Of a DNA stretch of 64,000 bases, positions 61,001-64,000 are shown in pieces. Position 1 is the stretch's first letter; every line of letters begins with the position of its first letter. Below the pieces are notes generated by a model. That model had not been told where the DNA came from. It ran no database searches and worked only from the letters and a program-made list of their open reading frames with translations. Source of the DNA: Aquila chrysaetos chrysaetos (lineage: Eukaryota; Chordata; Aves; Accipitriformes; Accipitridae); contig NC_044006.1 of NCBI RefSeq assembly GCF_900496995.4, forward strand, positions 35,463,120 through 35,527,119, read 5' to 3'. A program made the translations under genes and the position numbers.

Positions 61001-64000
61001 GAACCAGAAACTGCTGTCACACCTGTGCTCTCACTGTGAAGGGAGGAAGCCAGACATGGGGGTTTCATGTGAGAGATGACAGTGGCTCACGTGCTGATGG
61101 GTGAACCCCTTACAACCTGGAGCCCAGTGAAATTACCAAGCATTAGCAAGTTCTATAAATTATAGTCTTTCCAGGAGCTACATAACAGGCCATGAATCGG
61201 CCCACCACCAGCAGCATCAGCTTCCCATTGACTAAGATGGCAGAAAGAGATGCACTGATATGGTAAACGACCCATCCAGTGGTATAGTTTTACCCTGTAT
61301 CTACCACACATTTTCACTGAGAGAGAAATGAAAAGCATCCTGCTAATTGCCCCCCTCCTCTCCCTCTTTTTAAGAATCAATTAATTTCAAAGGCACCTTT
61401 ACCTCTTTTATGCATTCAAATCCCACATCTGAATACAAGTCAACAGTCCAGGACACCCAAAGAAGTCCAAATGGGCTATGCAGCACCATTATCAAGTCCC
61501 AGTCTACATACTATGAAGAATGGCAAAACAAATAGTAAAGCAGACCTTATCACTTGAGAGCAGCATTTTCAAATCTCTTTTTCTTCACGCTCCCCATCAC
61601 AGGAAACATTACATTGCTCATTCTCCTTCCCTTAGTTGCCATAGATGCAGTGCCACAGTGCTGCAGCAATGCTAGTCCCACCTCCGTAAGCTGGTTTACA
61701 TCTGAGCACCTCCTGCACTCCCGACTCCTTTCCTTCTTGCTTTCAGTCAGCCAAAGGCAGCCTCCAGTTCCACGCTGCCCTCCCTTACTAGACAGTGAAG
61801 TTAACAGACCAGCTCACACACAATACAGTGGACTAAACTGTCACAGCACAGTGGTGCCATACATGCTTTCAGTGCCACTCATGTTCTGGTCCAGGGAAAG
61901 TTTGCCTGCATCCCAAAAGGATGCTTCCCGAAAATATCAGATTTTCCACCTCCAGCTGCAAAGAGAAGCCCATCCTTGCAAATCTGCATTTCAAACCTTG
62001 CAACCTTTGCCAGCCTGAGGAACAGCCCAGTATTAAACCTCAGCAAACACACTGCTGTCAACCGATCCATGACAGATGAGCTGAATTTGAAAGCAGCCAG
62101 TGTTCACAAGGCAGTAGCCACGTGTTACTGCACCACCCGGGCTCTCATGGTGCTCTGTGTTCAAAAGTGTCTCCCCAGAACACAGAAGGGAGACACTTCA
62201 GCCGCATTGATAGTTGCCCCATATTGTCACCATTGTGGACACGTGCCCTCATCAACAGGGCTGCCACGGACCTCAACCTTGTGCCTGCGCTCAGTGTGAA
62301 GAGATAAATCGAGGTAGTCTCCCGACTTTCACAGCCACCACAGAGGATGCAGAGACCATGTGCTAGTGGCCACAGCACAACTGTACTATGGCAAGCCAGG
62401 GGACTGCGTGCTGGCAAGCACATAGTAACTCAGGGCACGAGCCTCAAAAAGTCCTAAAAAGTTATTATGATGGGTCACTTCACCTGCTTTCCTCTTCATT
62501 GGCATATACAACTTCTCCCTTCTCTTTCCACCAAAAAACCCCTGTCATCTTGCAAACAACCATTCTAAAATTCTTCGAAGTTGCAACACTGAAATGTACT
62601 TTGGCAGATGCAAACACCTCTGCAAACGGGGAGAAGTGGGAAAGTCAACCATCAGCCCTGGAGGTGTCTTACAACTTCAGCTACAATATTAACCCACTGG
62701 GCCATCATTTCATATTATGAAGTTACTGTTACATTAAGAATGAGTGATTAGTTCTCATCAGTGATTTTAACAGCTGCCTCTTAGAATCAATGTTAGTAGT
62801 AAGATGAGAAAAAAAATAAGACTACTTATAACCTGCTAATAATTATATTTAAAGTAAAGGCAAAATTCTACATTCTACTTTTATTCATTAAAATATGCAC
62901 ATGGCTCAAAACTTGATGGTGGGTTAAGAAAAAAGAGAAAAAAATAATTCCACATCTTTCCATTTACATGGCATTCCTTCAGTTAAGTAATTTCTTATTT
63001 CTGCTGCATTTTTCATAGCGTCTGTATCAAAGGTGTTACTGACACTTTAATGGATTTTTTTAATGTTATTGGAACATACATGCTTTCTTATTGAATTTTA
63101 TGAAAGTCATTTTAATAAAATATGACTTTTAAAAAACTTAAAAAACTTTTAAAACTCCTGAGAGAAAACAATATGTATAAAACATTATACAATAAGAAAA
63201 TTTTCAATCAAAATACAAAATCTAAATAACAATGCCATTTTTCTGTCTTACTAAAAAGATGGTATTTTTTCTTCAGCAGTTATTCCACCCGGAACTCTCT
63301 TCAAAACAAAAAGAAGGTGCTGCTTCAGTGCACTAACGGTTACAGCCCCTTACAAACAAGTGAGCAAAGTGGCCCTATTCAATGCTGCTTGGCTGGGCTT
63401 ACCACTCAGGATCTTAGTAATGATCTGAAGCAGAAGCTCAGACGGTTGTGGTGAGATCATACAACGTGTTTGTAAGACGAGACACCTAATATGGGGTATG
63501 TTATGAACAGTCTACCACTAACAAGACACAGACATGGCAACCCTGACTTAACAATACGCGTTAACAATAGAAGATACACTGAGGAAAATAAATGACCTTT
63601 TTTGTGTAACAGTGCCAGCAGAAAGCAGCCCAAAAGATGGCACAGCTACTCTTGGGAATAATTACTGTAACATCTGCAGTTTCCCACTAGTTTTGAGGCA
63701 GTGCCACGGTTCCCACCCAGAGCCATTCTCGCTTGCATGCAGGATGAGGAGCGACCCTGGCAGACCTTCACATGATGCTGGGCTGAGTCCTCACTGCTGT
63801 GCAACCCCGAGGACCACTGGTTGTTTAAGGAACCCTAAGAAACTGGAAGGCTTTTTTAAAGTTATTATTAACTTAAAGCTGGTGGAGCCATGCTGGAAGA
63901 GTAGATGAACACTGCCAAAGATGGGTGGCTCCTCAGCTCTGCCTCCACTCAGTGGGGATGTCCAATTTCTCTTCGGAGGGCAGGGCTGACTAACCTACGC
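58091..64000. other. Presumed LRRC3B intron 1 continuing to the window edge; no gene recognised
   Basis: No exon, RNA gene or transposon was recognised. A 154-codon open frame at 61554-62018 (+) has no recognisable domains. I see no CpG-rich stretch that would mark the first exon of LRRC3B, which is therefore probably beyond 64000. Confidence 0.4.

Noticed and set aside
61554..62018. 154-codon open frame with a hydrophobic start
   Set aside because: The start looks like a membrane segment, but the rest has no recognisable domain; it lies in the presumed LRRC3B intron on the other strand.
1..64000. A complete endogenous retrovirus
   Set aside because: No gag, pol or env was found between or beside any LTR; all six look solo, five of them with clear target-site duplications.

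Overview
This is a stretch of vertebrate nuclear DNA, almost certainly from a bird. Two things point to a bird: CR1 LINE copies with the typical 3' end (an octamer-like ATTCTATGATTCT tail), and several solo LTRs of a family abundant in avian genomes (ends TGTC[A/G]TGGTTTAA... and the complement). A non-galliform (neoavian) bird is my guess from the LTR family, not something the sequence proves. Coding density is very low and nothing bacterial or plasmid-like is present.

Only one protein-coding gene can be supported: LRRC3B on the minus strand, with its whole 259-codon reading frame in one exon (44145-44924). A convincing splice acceptor lies 163 nt upstream (45088-45110), so the rest of the 5' UTR must come from an exon further right. 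No first exon or CpG-island promoter is visible up to 64000, so 45088-64000 is probably intron 1. Everything left of about 43850 is then downstream intergenic DNA. The inferred 5' UTR carries four upstream ATGs, one of which opens a frame that overlaps the start of the coding sequence.

Much of the rest is recognisable transposon debris. Six solo LTRs can be placed at 175-1155 (+), 2805-3485 (-), 9238-9814 (-), 21411-22004 (-), 34579-35733 (-) and 52625-53175 (-). Three have perfect 5-bp target-site duplications (TSDs), two have 5-bp duplications with one mismatch, and one is flanked by an imperfectly placed 5-bp repeat. None retains gag, pol or env. Two avian CR1 3' ends lie at about 1550-2296 and 7150-7684 (+). 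Three much older, degenerate CR1/L3-like LINE relics lie at 8380-10530 (+, split by the LTR at 9238), 39455-40440 (-) and 57963-58090 (-). Small remnants of an old palindromic interspersed repeat are also present.

The intervening sequence is AT-rich and mostly without recognisable content. I see no tRNA, rRNA, CRISPR array or complete virus, and no undescribed multi-gene system. The least explained signals are a 38-bp inverted repeat (37/38 match) with a 496-bp spacer at 14510-15081, the repeat-bearing open frame inside the two long LTRs, and a TATA-bearing LTR lying in the sense direction within the presumed LRRC3B intron.
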